From the NCBI GenBank assembly GCA_014305015.1, contig JACRUB010000166.1, forward strand, positions 1-11,130: 11,130 bases of DNA, in the 5' to 3' direction. Shown here piece by piece: positions 1 through 6,678 of this stretch (within the stretch, counting starts at the first letter, position 1; each line of letters opens with the position of its first letter). A program made the position numbers and the translations under genes. This DNA comes from Vulcanimicrobiota bacterium (GTDB taxonomy: Bacteria > Vulcanimicrobiota > Vulcanimicrobiia > Vulcanimicrobiales > Vulcanimicrobiaceae). The notes beneath the pieces are model-generated. The model was not told where the DNA came from, did not search any database, and was given only the letters and a program-made list of their open reading frames with translations.

Positions 1-872
1 GATACATCTTGTCCCGATACGAGCGGAACGCAGCGCACTTATCAAGACCAATACGGCAGCATCTACAGCGATCCGAGTCAGCCGAGTGGCCCACTATCGC
101 AAAGCGATTACGGCACCTACTATGACTCCAACGGTCAAGAGTGGGCGTGGTCTGATTCTGATTGTTGGCTTAAAACGATCGCCGACGTACGTTCTACTCC
201 AAACGACCTGCAAGCCTATGTAACCGCCTACAACGGCATCAACGCCATGGGTAACGCGATGGACTGGTTCTTGATGTTTGCATTTGGCCCGGAAGAGCTC
301 GCGGGTGCTGCGCCGGAGAGTCAGCTTGCAGAACGCTTTGGCTTGCGCGGTGCAATGCTCGAAGAAGCGCTTCTCCTGGATGCAACGCTCAACAAGCTTG
401 TAAATGAGCTTGGCGCGAGCGACATCACGAATATGACCAGCAAGGAATTGAATGATATAATGGCTGGCAAAGGTTATACGACGGCTCCATTTAGTAACTC
501 GGTCAACGGAGTCGAATTTTCGGCGCAAGGTGCGGCCACGTCAGGCTCGGTTGCAGATAGCAGCTTATTCGGCTCTCTGACACTGCGGCCGGGGCACAAA
601 GCGCTGGCACGGGAGCGGGAACATGGACGACGACAATTGACCAAATCACAAACGCCGACGGCTCTTTAATGAGCGGAAGTGAAATTCAAGCCAAGCTCGG
701 ATTACCGGATACCCCGAGCTTCTACGCTCCGGTGAATTCAATTCCCGCAGGCACGACCATCCAAGGTGGAATTGCAGGCCCCGCATTCGGCCAGCCCGGC
801 GGCGGGATGCAGTATTTCGTCGACGCTACGAACCTCGAATTTGGTTCTGCCGCGGGCTTGCCGTGCTGCTGA
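1..872 (+). CDS. 3' end of a polymorphic-toxin-like protein, one apparent frameshift
   Basis: The gene enters from the left edge. Frame 1 is open from base 1 to about 590 and codes for a Tyr/Ser/Asp-rich stretch, then a hydrophobic helix (MDWFLMFAFG) and a helical acidic segment ending near GVEFSAQG. The natural continuation (GTWTTTIDQ, then SIPAGTTIQGG and AFGQPGGGMQYFV, ending LPCC) lies in frame 3 and stops at 870-872. Moving from frame 1 to frame 3 needs one lost base; adding one G to the GGGG run at 591-594 restores a single reading frame. The QPGGGxQY motif near the C-terminus resembles the end of TNT-type (NAD glycohydrolase) and related toxin domains, so a secreted or contact-delivered toxin is inferred. 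The stop overlaps the next start (TGATG), as in toxin/immunity pairs. The N-terminal delivery region lies outside the window. The family assignment is tentative. Confidence 0.5.
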
Positions 873-1317
873 TGAAAGCCTATGTCAAGGATACGAATAA
901 AATCATAATTCCGCAACCTGATGGATCGCCACGTGTTGTAGGCTCGGGGTTAAAAATCAATTGGCTAGAGAGTTTTGTCGACGGCGTCGTTGCATCGACG
1001 GGCGATGGCCCGGAGACGAACGTCAAGAGATGGGATCGCAACGGGAACATCCGCTGGTCGATTCTGTTGCCTGAGGGAATTGCCGTCCTCACCCATTCGA
1101 ACGAAAAGACCGGCTCGCAAAATCTTTTCTTTTATGACTGGGATGGCAACCTGCGCTGGCAGGTACCTCAGCGCCAGCGATTCCCGAATCTTGGCTATCA
1201 AACGGTCCGTGAAGCGCCGCGCTCTCAGCTGTACGCTATCGTCAACACGGCGGGACGCGCGTAACGATAAACCGCGCGGATGGCTCCCTTGTTCGCGAAG
1301 AGGAATGGAAAGAGTAA
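872..1317 (+). CDS. candidate immunity protein, one apparent frameshift near the 3' end
   Basis: ATG at 872 shares its A with the TGA of the preceding gene. Frame 2 runs to TAA at 1262-1264. From about 1250, frame 1 carries the more natural C-terminus (GTRVTINRADGSLVREEE) and stops at 1315-1317. Adding one G to the GGG run near 1252 joins the two frames and gives about 148 residues; unrepaired, the product has 130. Three short segments look alike (RNGNIRWSI, WDGNLRWQV, ADGSLVREE), a pattern of turn-linked beta strands reminiscent of PQQ-type propeller repeats. There is no signal peptide or membrane segment, so it is probably cytoplasmic. I do not recognise the family. The immunity role is inferred only from its small size and its coupling to a toxin-like gene. 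Confidence 0.5.
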
Positions 1318-1361
1318 AGTAACGTAACGGTATTCGCGGGCAAAAAGAGAAGCACGCGTAC

Positions 1362-2093
1362 ATGGCCGAATGGATTTCCTACGAGAGCTCGGATGAACCG
1401 GTTTCTGAAGTGTCGATCGATGTTGACCTCGATGATGATGCCGACTTTCGCCAAGCGCATCCGGTTGCAATAATCGTTACCGCGCGCGGCTTCGATGCGG
1501 ATTCCGATGGTCAGCCGAATGGCGCGCAATCGGATGGGTTGTACGAACTTGAACAAGCCGTTGAACGGGCGTTCAACGAAAATGAAGGTGCGCTAACCTG
1601 CACGGTGACTGCCGACGGCAGCTTCAGACTCTACGGATACGCCGCAACCAGCGCCGCTGAGGCTGCCGTGCGAGGCGCAGCATCATCGAATGCTTTCCGG
1701 GTTGACGTGCGCAGCGAGAGCGACGCCGCTTGGTCGCACTATGAAGCCAACATTTTACGCGGTGAGGAACTCGAAGAAGCGCGCGATGAAGATCAGATTG
1801 AACAGCTCGCCGAAGGCGGCAATGATATGAACGCGTTCTACGATGTTGATTTTGCCCTTGAGTTTGATACCTACGATGACGCACGCGCTTCGGTCGCCGC
1901 CTTACAGGAAGCCGGCTTTCTAGCGAACGACCCGCTAGGGGATATTCAAGAGCGCGAAGTCTCCGCCGTCCGCACGATGCAACTCACGCCCGAGGCTTTA
2001 AAGGCGGCGCGCTTGCAACTGCAAAGTATCATCGCGCCGCATTCCGGCCACTACGCGGGCTGGGGCGCAGAGCCGGCTACCGAAGCCGTTTAA
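1362..2093 (+). CDS. DUF695 / RraB-domain fusion protein
   Basis: A 243-residue, strongly acidic cytoplasmic protein. Residues 1-130 match the DUF695 pattern: an N-terminal Trp and Tyr, a strand VSIDVDL, the segment DGLYELEQAVERAF, FRLYGYA, then WSHYEAN. Residues about 135-235 look like the RraB domain (regulator of RNase E activity B), with YDVDFALEFDTYDDA followed by a helix ending in EAGF. This two-domain order is common in DUF695 proteins. The domain pairing is known, but the function is not established; an RNase E role should not be assumed. The ATG follows a purine-rich AAAAAGAGAAG stretch. It lies 44 bases after the candidate immunity gene, so the two may be co-transcribed. Its 3' end overlaps the convergent esterase gene by 17 bases, with no visible terminator. 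Confidence 0.72.
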   Translation: MAEWISYESSDEPVSEVSIDVDLDDDADFRQAHPVAIIVTARGFDADSDGQPNGAQSDGLYELEQAVERAFNENEGALTCTVTADGSFRLYGYAATSAAEAAVRGAASSNAFRVDVRSESDAAWSHYEANILRGEELEEARDEDQIEQLAEGGNDMNAFYDVDFALEFDTYDDARASVAALQEAGFLANDPLGDIQEREVSAVRTMQLTPEALKAARLQLQSIIAPHSGHYAGWGAEPATEAV

Positions 2094-2712
2094 GCCACGC
2101 AGCGATATCGGCCATCTCCGCTTCGCTGATTTCATGGGCGATCGGATAGTTGCGGACCACGAGCCGCGTGCCGCTGCTCTCCCGTAAATAGTGTTCGGTT
2201 CGTTTCACCAGATCCGCCGGAATCATCTGGTCAAAAGAACCATGGCCGTAAAACACATCAACGTCAGAAAGGCGATCTTTCGTGATTGCAAGATCGGTAT
2301 CGAACGGCAAGGTGCCGCTAAGCAACACCGTTCCAGCATAGCGTTGCGGCTCATCAAGAAGCAACGCGCTTGCCATCGCCATGCCCGCGCTAAAACCGAA
2401 CAGATAGATTTCTTGCTTTTCGTCGCGCCCCGCATCGAGTGAATCGAACCACGCCCGCAACCAAGACATGGATCCCCGTAGGCTCTCGGCAATGTATCGT
2501 CCGGGACTGCGACTCTCGCTCCACATGTATCCGCCTTCATCTGTCTCAAGCGGAGCGCGGACCGACGCGATTGCAAATGCGGGATCGATCGACGTCTCGA
2601 GACCGAACAGATCGTGTTCATCGGCGCCGCGACCGTGCAAGAGCACCATCAAGGGCGGGCGCGCTTTCTTTGCCCCTCGCGCCTTGCGCCAACGAACCAC
2701 AGGGCCGCTCAT
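2077..2712 (-). CDS. alpha/beta-hydrolase, carboxylesterase/phospholipase family
   Basis: A 211-residue serine hydrolase of the small cytoplasmic carboxylesterase (YpfH/EstB-like) family. The oxyanion-hole motif HGRGAD is at residues 26-31. The nucleophile elbow GFSAG has Ser108. Asp161 in GSFDQMIP and His193 in AHEIS complete the expected triad. Length and spacing are normal for the family, so the protein looks complete. The substrate cannot be read from the sequence; short acyl esters are typical. I chose the ATG at 2712 because it overlaps the stop of the upstream SRPBCC gene by one base (TGATG), indicating translational coupling. A TTG at 2721 would add only three residues. The gene is last in the ArsR-SRPBCC-esterase cluster and presumably uses the promoter near 3166-3194. 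Confidence 0.88.
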   Translation of the reverse strand: MSGPVVRWRKARGAKKARPPLMVLLHGRGADEHDLFGLETSIDPAFAIASVRAPLETDEGGYMWSESRSPGRYIAESLRGSMSWLRAWFDSLDAGRDEKQEIYLFGFSAGMAMASALLLDEPQRYAGTVLLSGTLPFDTDLAITKDRLSDVDVFYGHGSFDQMIPADLVKRTEHYLRESSGTRLVVRNYPIAHEISEAEMADIAAWLKRLR

Positions 2713-3005
2713 CAGTGCCAACTAATTGTCACCTTACAGGTATAGACCAATTTCTCCGGCGGTGTAACTTCGCGATAGACTCCCATTCCGATATATTCCT
2801 CACCGTCGGGCTTGACCATCGTTAGTCGATATGCGCCACCGACGCGCATGTCGGCCGTGAAGTCTTTTGTGCTCATGCCCTCAGGATGCGACCACTGCAC
2901 TGCTTCGTTGACGTCGTTAAAAGCTCGCCAGACGCGCTCGCGCTTGGCGGCAAGCTTGCGACGGATGATGAGCCGTTCGCCGGCACCAGTTGTGGCATTG
3001 TTCAT
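2712..3005 (-). CDS. truncated SRPBCC (AHSA1-type) domain protein
   Basis: 97 residues with the typical N-terminal half of an AHSA1/SRPBCC ligand-binding domain: a first strand (RLIIRRKLAAKRERVWRAF), the short helix region WSHPEGM, VGGAYRLTMVKPDGEEYIGMGVY, and the diagnostic TPPEKLVYT. Full-length members run about 140-160 residues and continue with several beta strands and a long C-terminal helix. Here the protein ends eleven residues after TPPEK. No remnant of the missing half is visible in any frame before the esterase begins. The start overlaps the ArsR stop (ATGA), the usual arrangement for ArsR/SRPBCC pairs. Without the C-terminal helix the ligand cavity should not close, so this is probably a non-functional remnant, although it is still an open frame coupled to the esterase. 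Confidence 0.75.
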   Translation of the reverse strand: MNNATTGAGERLIIRRKLAAKRERVWRAFNDVNEAVQWSHPEGMSTKDFTADMRVGGAYRLTMVKPDGEEYIGMGVYREVTPPEKLVYTCKVTISWH

Positions 3006-3154
3006 TTCTTCTTCTCCGGTCGCGACATATCGAAACCCGCGGCTAGCTCATTCACGCAGAGGCGGTTGCGCGTCAACTTCTCAACGATGCTCCGCCGCGT
3101 CGGATCGGCCAGCGCTGAGAAAACAGAGTTGAGGTCTATTTTATGCGTAACCAT
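3002..3154 (-). pseudogene. ArsR-family regulator remnant with internal deletion
   Basis: A 50-residue frame that begins exactly like SRPBCC-associated ArsR repressors: MVTHKIDLN, then VFSALADPTRRSIVEKL, then VNELAAGFDMS. Full proteins are about 100-115 residues and continue with the recognition helix (commonly PAVSKHLKVL), the wing and a dimerisation helix. Here DMS is followed at once by RPEKKK and the stop. The stop still overlaps the SRPBCC start as ATGA, so the loss of roughly 50-60 codons was internal and in frame. The recognition helix and wing are gone, so specific operator binding should be lost. The predicted transcription start falls only a few bases before the ATG, suggesting a nearly leaderless message. 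The remnant identity is clear; whether a collapsed assembly caused the gap cannot be judged here. Confidence 0.72.
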
Positions 3155-3166
3155 TTAGTTACGCAT
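3143..3166. promoter_or_regulatory. ArsR-type operator, perfect inverted repeat
   Basis: ATGCGTAAC, a six-base spacer CATTTA, then GTTACGCAT form perfect 9-bp arms. The site covers the ArsR start codon and touches the -10 box. Its symmetry and GTAAC/GTTAC core are what I would expect for autorepression by a dimeric ArsR protein of the SRPBCC-linked group. The cognate regulator has lost its DNA-contacting part. Confidence 0.65.
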
Positions 3167-3194
3167 TTATACCTCGGAAAAGCGCAGCCGTCAA
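3166..3194 (-). promoter_or_regulatory. sigma70-like promoter of the ArsR-SRPBCC-esterase cluster
   Basis: On the minus strand, TTGACG (3194-3189) and TATAAA (3171-3166) are separated by exactly 17 bases, close to the sigma70 consensus. The expected start of transcription is near 3159, inside the inverted-repeat operator and about five bases before the ArsR ATG. Repression by steric block and a nearly leaderless mRNA both follow from this geometry. Confidence 0.6.
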
Positions 3195-3227
3195 GAGGTT
3201 ACTGAGCGATGTGAACGCCTTCGAGAG
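3167..3227. other. divergent intergenic region
   Basis: This short stretch separates the minus-strand ArsR cluster from the plus-strand phosphatase. It holds the minus-strand promoter boxes. I see no clear plus-strand -35/-10 pair for the phosphatase, and the purine stretch GAGAG at 3223-3227 abuts the GTG start too closely to be an ideal ribosome binding site. Confidence 0.4.
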
Positions 3228-5123
3228 GTGGGTCGATTCCCTAAGCCAGAATTGGCAGGGGTGGAGCCTGATGGATTCTCCGGCCTGACCAACGCTGAAG
3301 TTGAAAAACGTATATCGCAACGTGCGTTAGAGCGCGATGACGTTGCCCGCGACGAGGCGATCATCGAGCTCGCACGTACCCGGCTGGAGCTCGAAGTTCA
3401 CCTTGCCCAGCGGACGATTGAGCGCGATGACATCGCCCGCGACGAAGCACTCGCCGAGCTCGACCGCACGAACGCCGAACTCAAACGACGGCTGGCCGAG
3501 CGAACGATCGAACGAGACCGCGCTGCCCATAGCCAAGCCATCACCGAACTCGCGCGCACCAATGCGGAACTCGAGCAGCGCCTCGCGGAGCGTACGATCG
3601 AGCGCGATGACGTCGCACGCGATGAAGCGATCATCGAATTGGCGCGCACAAGAATTGAGCTTAAGCAACGCCTGGCGGAACGAACGATCGAGCGTGACGA
3701 CGTTGCGCGGGACGAAGCGCTTGCGGAGCTCTTGCGCACGAACTCGGAGCTCAAAGCACGCCTGGCCGAACGGACGATAGAACGCGACGACGTTGCGCGA
3801 GACGACGCGATTGCCGAATTCGCGCGCACGAATGCCGAGCTCGAACAACGGTTGGCGGAACGGACCATCGAACGCGATGATGTCGCGAGGCAGGAAGCAA
3901 TATCGGAGCTCGCTCGTACAAATGCGGAGCTCAAGCGACGCCTCGCCGAGCGTACTGTCGAGCGCGATGAAATCGCAAGAGACGAAGCGATCATCGAATT
4001 GGCGCGCACAAAAATTGAGCTTAAGCAACGGTTGGCCGAGCGCACCGTCGAGCGCGACGACGTCGCCCGGGACGAAGCACTAGCCGAGCTTGCGCGCACG
4101 AATGCCGAACTCAAAGAACGGCTAGCAGAACGCACGATCGAACGCGACCACGTGGCGAGGGACGAAGCGCTTACCGAATTGGCCCGCACGAACGCAGAAC
4201 TCGAACAACGTCTCGCGGAGCGCACGATCGAACGCGACGACGTGGCGCGAAGCGAAGCTCTTGTCGAACTAGCCCGCACGAATACGGAACTCAAGCAGCG
4301 GTTGGCAGAGCGCACGATCGAGCGCGATGAGGTCGCGCGCAAAGAGGCGGCGGCTCAGCTTGCACGCACAAATATGGCGCAGGAATATCTCGAGCGCGAG
4401 CTCGAGCGCGAGCATCGCGCGTCGGCAGCTTTTCAGCAAGCGGCACTGCCCAGACGCATGCCAGTCGTTCCTGGAATGCAGTTCAATGCGATCTACCGCG
4501 CGGCAAAGGCCGAGGCCCTTGTGGGCGGCGATTGGTACGACGCCTTCCTCCTAACGGATGGGAAGATCGTTCTCTCGGTCGGCGATGTTATGGGCAGCGG
4601 GCTTTCGGCAGCGGTTACCATGGGCGGCGTGCGCCAAGCCTTTCGCGGAGCCGCTCAAATTCGAGCCGAGCCAAGCGAGATTCTCGATGCCGCAGATCGT
4701 GCATTGCAGTCTGAGCAACCGGATGCCATTGTAACGGCCTTCCTGGGGATCCTTGATCCGCAAACGCTAACACTTGTCTATGCGTCCGCCGGCCATCCTC
4801 CGGCGCTGCTACGATCGGCAAGCGGCAAAGTTACAGCACTGCGCGGCAGCGGTTTGGCCCTTGGCCTGCGATCGATGCTCGGGTACGGCTCAGAAACATC
4901 TCGAACAACCATCTTAAGCGATTTGTCGCTTCTCGCGTTGTATACGGACGGACTGATCGAAGCAACGCGCGATATCGATGTAGGCGAGCAGAAGGTGCGT
5001 CGCGCGCTGCAAAGTACAGAAGTGTGGGACGCTGAGAATCCTGCCGCGGTGATATGCGATGACGTTCTGGAAGAAGTTATGGATGACGTGGCCATTCTAA
5101 CGATCCGTATCGAACAAGCGTGA
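3228..5123 (+). CDS. SpoIIE/RsbU-type PPM serine phosphatase with long helical repeat region
   Basis: 631 residues. Residues 1-28 are a short leader, 29-388 are twelve 30-residue repeats, and about 400-628 are a SpoIIE/RsbU-type PP2C domain. The phosphatase motifs are present: FQQAALPRRMP as entry helix, GGDWYD (433-438) and GDVMGSG (452-458) with metal-binding aspartates, SAGHPPAL (520-527), YTDGLIEA (572-579) and a final DDVAIL (619-624). It should therefore dephosphorylate a phosphoserine/threonine protein, typically an anti-sigma-factor antagonist. No GAF, PAS, response-regulator or membrane part is seen, so the repeat helix probably acts as sensor, spacer or oligomeriser. The GTG at 3228 directly abuts GAGAG and may not be the true start; a GTG at 3261 is another option. 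No STAS or RsbW partner lies nearby. Confidence 0.85.
   Translation: MGRFPKPELAGVEPDGFSGLTNAEVEKRISQRALERDDVARDEAIIELARTRLELEVHLAQRTIERDDIARDEALAELDRTNAELKRRLAERTIERDRAAHSQAITELARTNAELEQRLAERTIERDDVARDEAIIELARTRIELKQRLAERTIERDDVARDEALAELLRTNSELKARLAERTIERDDVARDDAIAEFARTNAELEQRLAERTIERDDVARQEAISELARTNAELKRRLAERTVERDEIARDEAIIELARTKIELKQRLAERTVERDDVARDEALAELARTNAELKERLAERTIERDHVARDEALTELARTNAELEQRLAERTIERDDVARSEALVELARTNTELKQRLAERTIERDEVARKEAAAQLARTNMAQEYLERELEREHRASAAFQQAALPRRMPVVPGMQFNAIYRAAKAEALVGGDWYDAFLLTDGKIVLSVGDVMGSGLSAAVTMGGVRQAFRGAAQIRAEPSEILDAADRALQSEQPDAIVTAFLGILDPQTLTLVYASAGHPPALLRSASGKVTALRGSGLALGLRSMLGYGSETSRTTILSDLSLLALYTDGLIEATRDIDVGEQKVRRALQSTEVWDAENPAAVICDDVLEEVMDDVAILTIRIEQA
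3312..4391 (+). repeat. 12 tandem 90-bp units inside the phosphatase gene
   Basis: Twelve consecutive in-frame units of exactly 90 bp encode variants of LAERTIERDDVARDEA followed by a segment like xxELARTNAELKQR. Units differ mainly by synonymous or conservative changes. Unit 4 (3582-3671) and unit 8 (3942-4031) are unusually close: 48 of 50 bases match between 3621-3670 and 3981-4030. Protein-level resemblances of units 4-7 with 8-11 suggest a 360-bp block duplication. The unit resembles the ELEQRLAERT signalling-helix linkers found before output domains. Confidence 0.9.
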
Positions 5124-5149
5124 GCCTCAGTCCGCGCAGAGATTGACGG

Positions 5150-5440
5150 TTACTCTTCGAAGTCTAGCTCCGGTTTGTCGCGAATGGAAAGGCCGAGCAG
5201 GCGGTGGTAGGCTTCGTTCTCCTCAAGGGCCGCCATGATGTCGTCGCGGTTGCCATGATCGCTGTACAACTTGCGCAAGCGCTCCCGGCTTGCGCGCAAA
5301 TCGCGCGCGTACCCTTCGAGCACCGCACCGGGCGTATCGTCCGGCGCATCCGCAGGGCGTGAAACCCACTTCTCCATTGCTTCATGCGCATCACGTCCCG
5401 CATGTTGCGCCGCGAGCAATTCGTCGCGATAGCCGCTCAC
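5150..5440 (-). CDS. small acidic helical protein of unknown function
   Basis: 96 residues, soluble and charged, with predicted helices around residues 2-26 and 38-85, ending in an acidic tail (ELDFEE). It has no cysteine, no signal peptide and no membrane segment. I do not recognise the family. The start is set at GTG 5440 because it overlaps the symporter stop by four bases (GTGA), like other junctions in this operon. A GTG further upstream (5500) would run 64 bases into the symporter frame. As the last gene of the hydratase/symporter operon it could serve either partner. The lack of cysteines and of any NHase-activator resemblance argues against its being the cobalt-insertion chaperone. 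It ends 26 bases from the convergent phosphatase gene. Confidence 0.6.
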   Translation of the reverse strand: MSGYRDELLAAQHAGRDAHEAMEKWVSRPADAPDDTPGAVLEGYARDLRASRERLRKLYSDHGNRDDIMAALEENEAYHRLLGLSIRDKPELDFEE

Positions 5441-6678
5441 TCGGTACCGAACACGCCTTCCGAACGGCTCATCACGACGGCGGCCAAACTGTTTCCACAC
5501 ACGTTGACGGCCGTGCGCGCCATATCGAGAATCCGGTCCACGCCTGCGATAAATGCGAGACCTTCAATCGGCAAGCCCAACGTGCCGAGGGTGGCCAAGA
5601 GTACGACGAAGCTCGCGCCCGGCACGCCGGCAATGCCTTTGCTGGTGAGCGCAAGCGTGAAGACCATTGCAACTTGCTGCGCAAAACCTAAATGGACGCC
5701 ATAGAGCTGCGCGATAAAGAGAACCGCAATTGATTGATACAATGTGCTGCCGTCGAGATTAAACGAATACCCCGTCGGGATCACGATGCTGGTAATCCAC
5801 TGAGGACATCCGATCGCCTCCATCTTCTCCATAATCCGCGCAAGCACGGTCTCGCTGCTGGCCGTACTATACGCCAGGAGCAACTCTTCCTTGACTGCGC
5901 GCAGGATGAAGAGCAGATTGACCTTTGCGAGTGCTGCAATACCCGTAAAAACGATAGCGACAAAGAGCGCCATTGCGATATACACAACGATCACGAGTTT
6001 GCCGAGAGGCAGCAGACTTGCCACGCCGAATTTGCTCACGGTCAACCCAATGAGCGCAAAGACGCCGACCGGTGCGACCTGCATGATCCGGTTGGTCACC
6101 CAGAACATCGTATCCGCCACTACACGAAAAAAGCGCGTAACCGGCGCGCCACGCTCTCCAAGAGCCGCCACTCCGATTCCAAAGAATACCGCAAAAAAGA
6201 TGACCGCAAGCATGTCGCCTTTGGCGAATGCATCGACCACATTTGTTGGCACCACGTTGACCACAAGGTCGGTAAAGGAATGCCCGCGGACCGTATGTTC
6301 CGTGGCAACGTATTTTGTGATGTCGCCCTTGGCGAGCGCACCTAAATCGACGCCGCTTCCGGGTTGCGCAAGATTCCCCACTAACAGCCCAAAAAGAATT
6401 GCGATTGTCGTAACGATCTCGAAATAAATCAGGGTTTTGAGGCCAAGGCGGCCGACGCGCTTCATGTCGCCGACTCCGGCGATACCGACCACAAGCGTCG
6501 AAAACACGATCGGTACGACGATCATCTTGATCAGCCGGATGAAAATATCGGCAATCGGCTTAAGGACCGCCGTGAGCGCCGGGTTTCCGTAAAACACTAC
6601 ACCAACGAGGATGCCGAGCACGAGACCGATGAGAATTTGCACCGCCAAATGCGGCATGCGAAACCGGCGCTCGTTCAC
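5437..6678 (-). CDS. dicarboxylate/amino acid:cation symporter (GltP/DctA family)
   Basis: 413 residues, the normal length for the DAACS (SLC1-like) family, in the cytoplasmic membrane. Family landmarks occur in order: KMIVVPIVFSTLV in TM2, the HP1 serine motif STASSET (271-277), SFNLDGS (305-311) in TM7, the HP2 loop SKGIAGVPGAS (346-356), and TM8 DRILDMARTAVN with Asp385, Arg388, Thr389 and Asn392. The DMART pattern matches glutamate/aspartate carriers (GltP, GltT, GltPh) better than DctA, so an acidic amino acid or dicarboxylate driven by H+ or Na+ is likely. I chose GTG 6678, which overlaps the hydratase alpha stop (GTGA); an ATG at 6657 is the alternative. A transporter behind a nitrile hydratase-type enzyme suggests uptake or export of its acid-related substrate or product, but this is inference. 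Confidence 0.9.
   Translation of the reverse strand: MNERRFRMPHLAVQILIGLVLGILVGVVFYGNPALTAVLKPIADIFIRLIKMIVVPIVFSTLVVGIAGVGDMKRVGRLGLKTLIYFEIVTTIAILFGLLVGNLAQPGSGVDLGALAKGDITKYVATEHTVRGHSFTDLVVNVVPTNVVDAFAKGDMLAVIFFAVFFGIGVAALGERGAPVTRFFRVVADTMFWVTNRIMQVAPVGVFALIGLTVSKFGVASLLPLGKLVIVVYIAMALFVAIVFTGIAALAKVNLLFILRAVKEELLLAYSTASSETVLARIMEKMEAIGCPQWITSIVIPTGYSFNLDGSTLYQSIAVLFIAQLYGVHLGFAQQVAMVFTLALTSKGIAGVPGASFVVLLATLGTLGLPIEGLAFIAGVDRILDMARTAVNVCGNSLAAVVMSRSEGVFGTE

Noticed and set aside
94..528. A 144-codon open frame on the minus strand.
   Set aside because: It is the antisense shadow of the toxin-like coding frame, with unnatural composition and no recognisable domain.
3398..4342. A 314-codon open frame on the minus strand, and a second one at 3327-4028, across the repeat array.
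   Set aside because: The 90-bp repeat has no stop in the antisense frames, so they stay open by periodicity. The product is low-complexity Ser/Arg and has no family features.
3312..4391. Tandem repeats considered as a CRISPR array or satellite.
   Set aside because: Units are contiguous, in frame, 90 bp long and coding, with no spacers.
5441..5500. Possible longer start (GTG 5500) for the small operon-closing protein.
   Set aside because: The extra residues are Arg-rich and overlap the conserved symporter C-terminus; the GTGA overlap at 5440 matches the other junctions.
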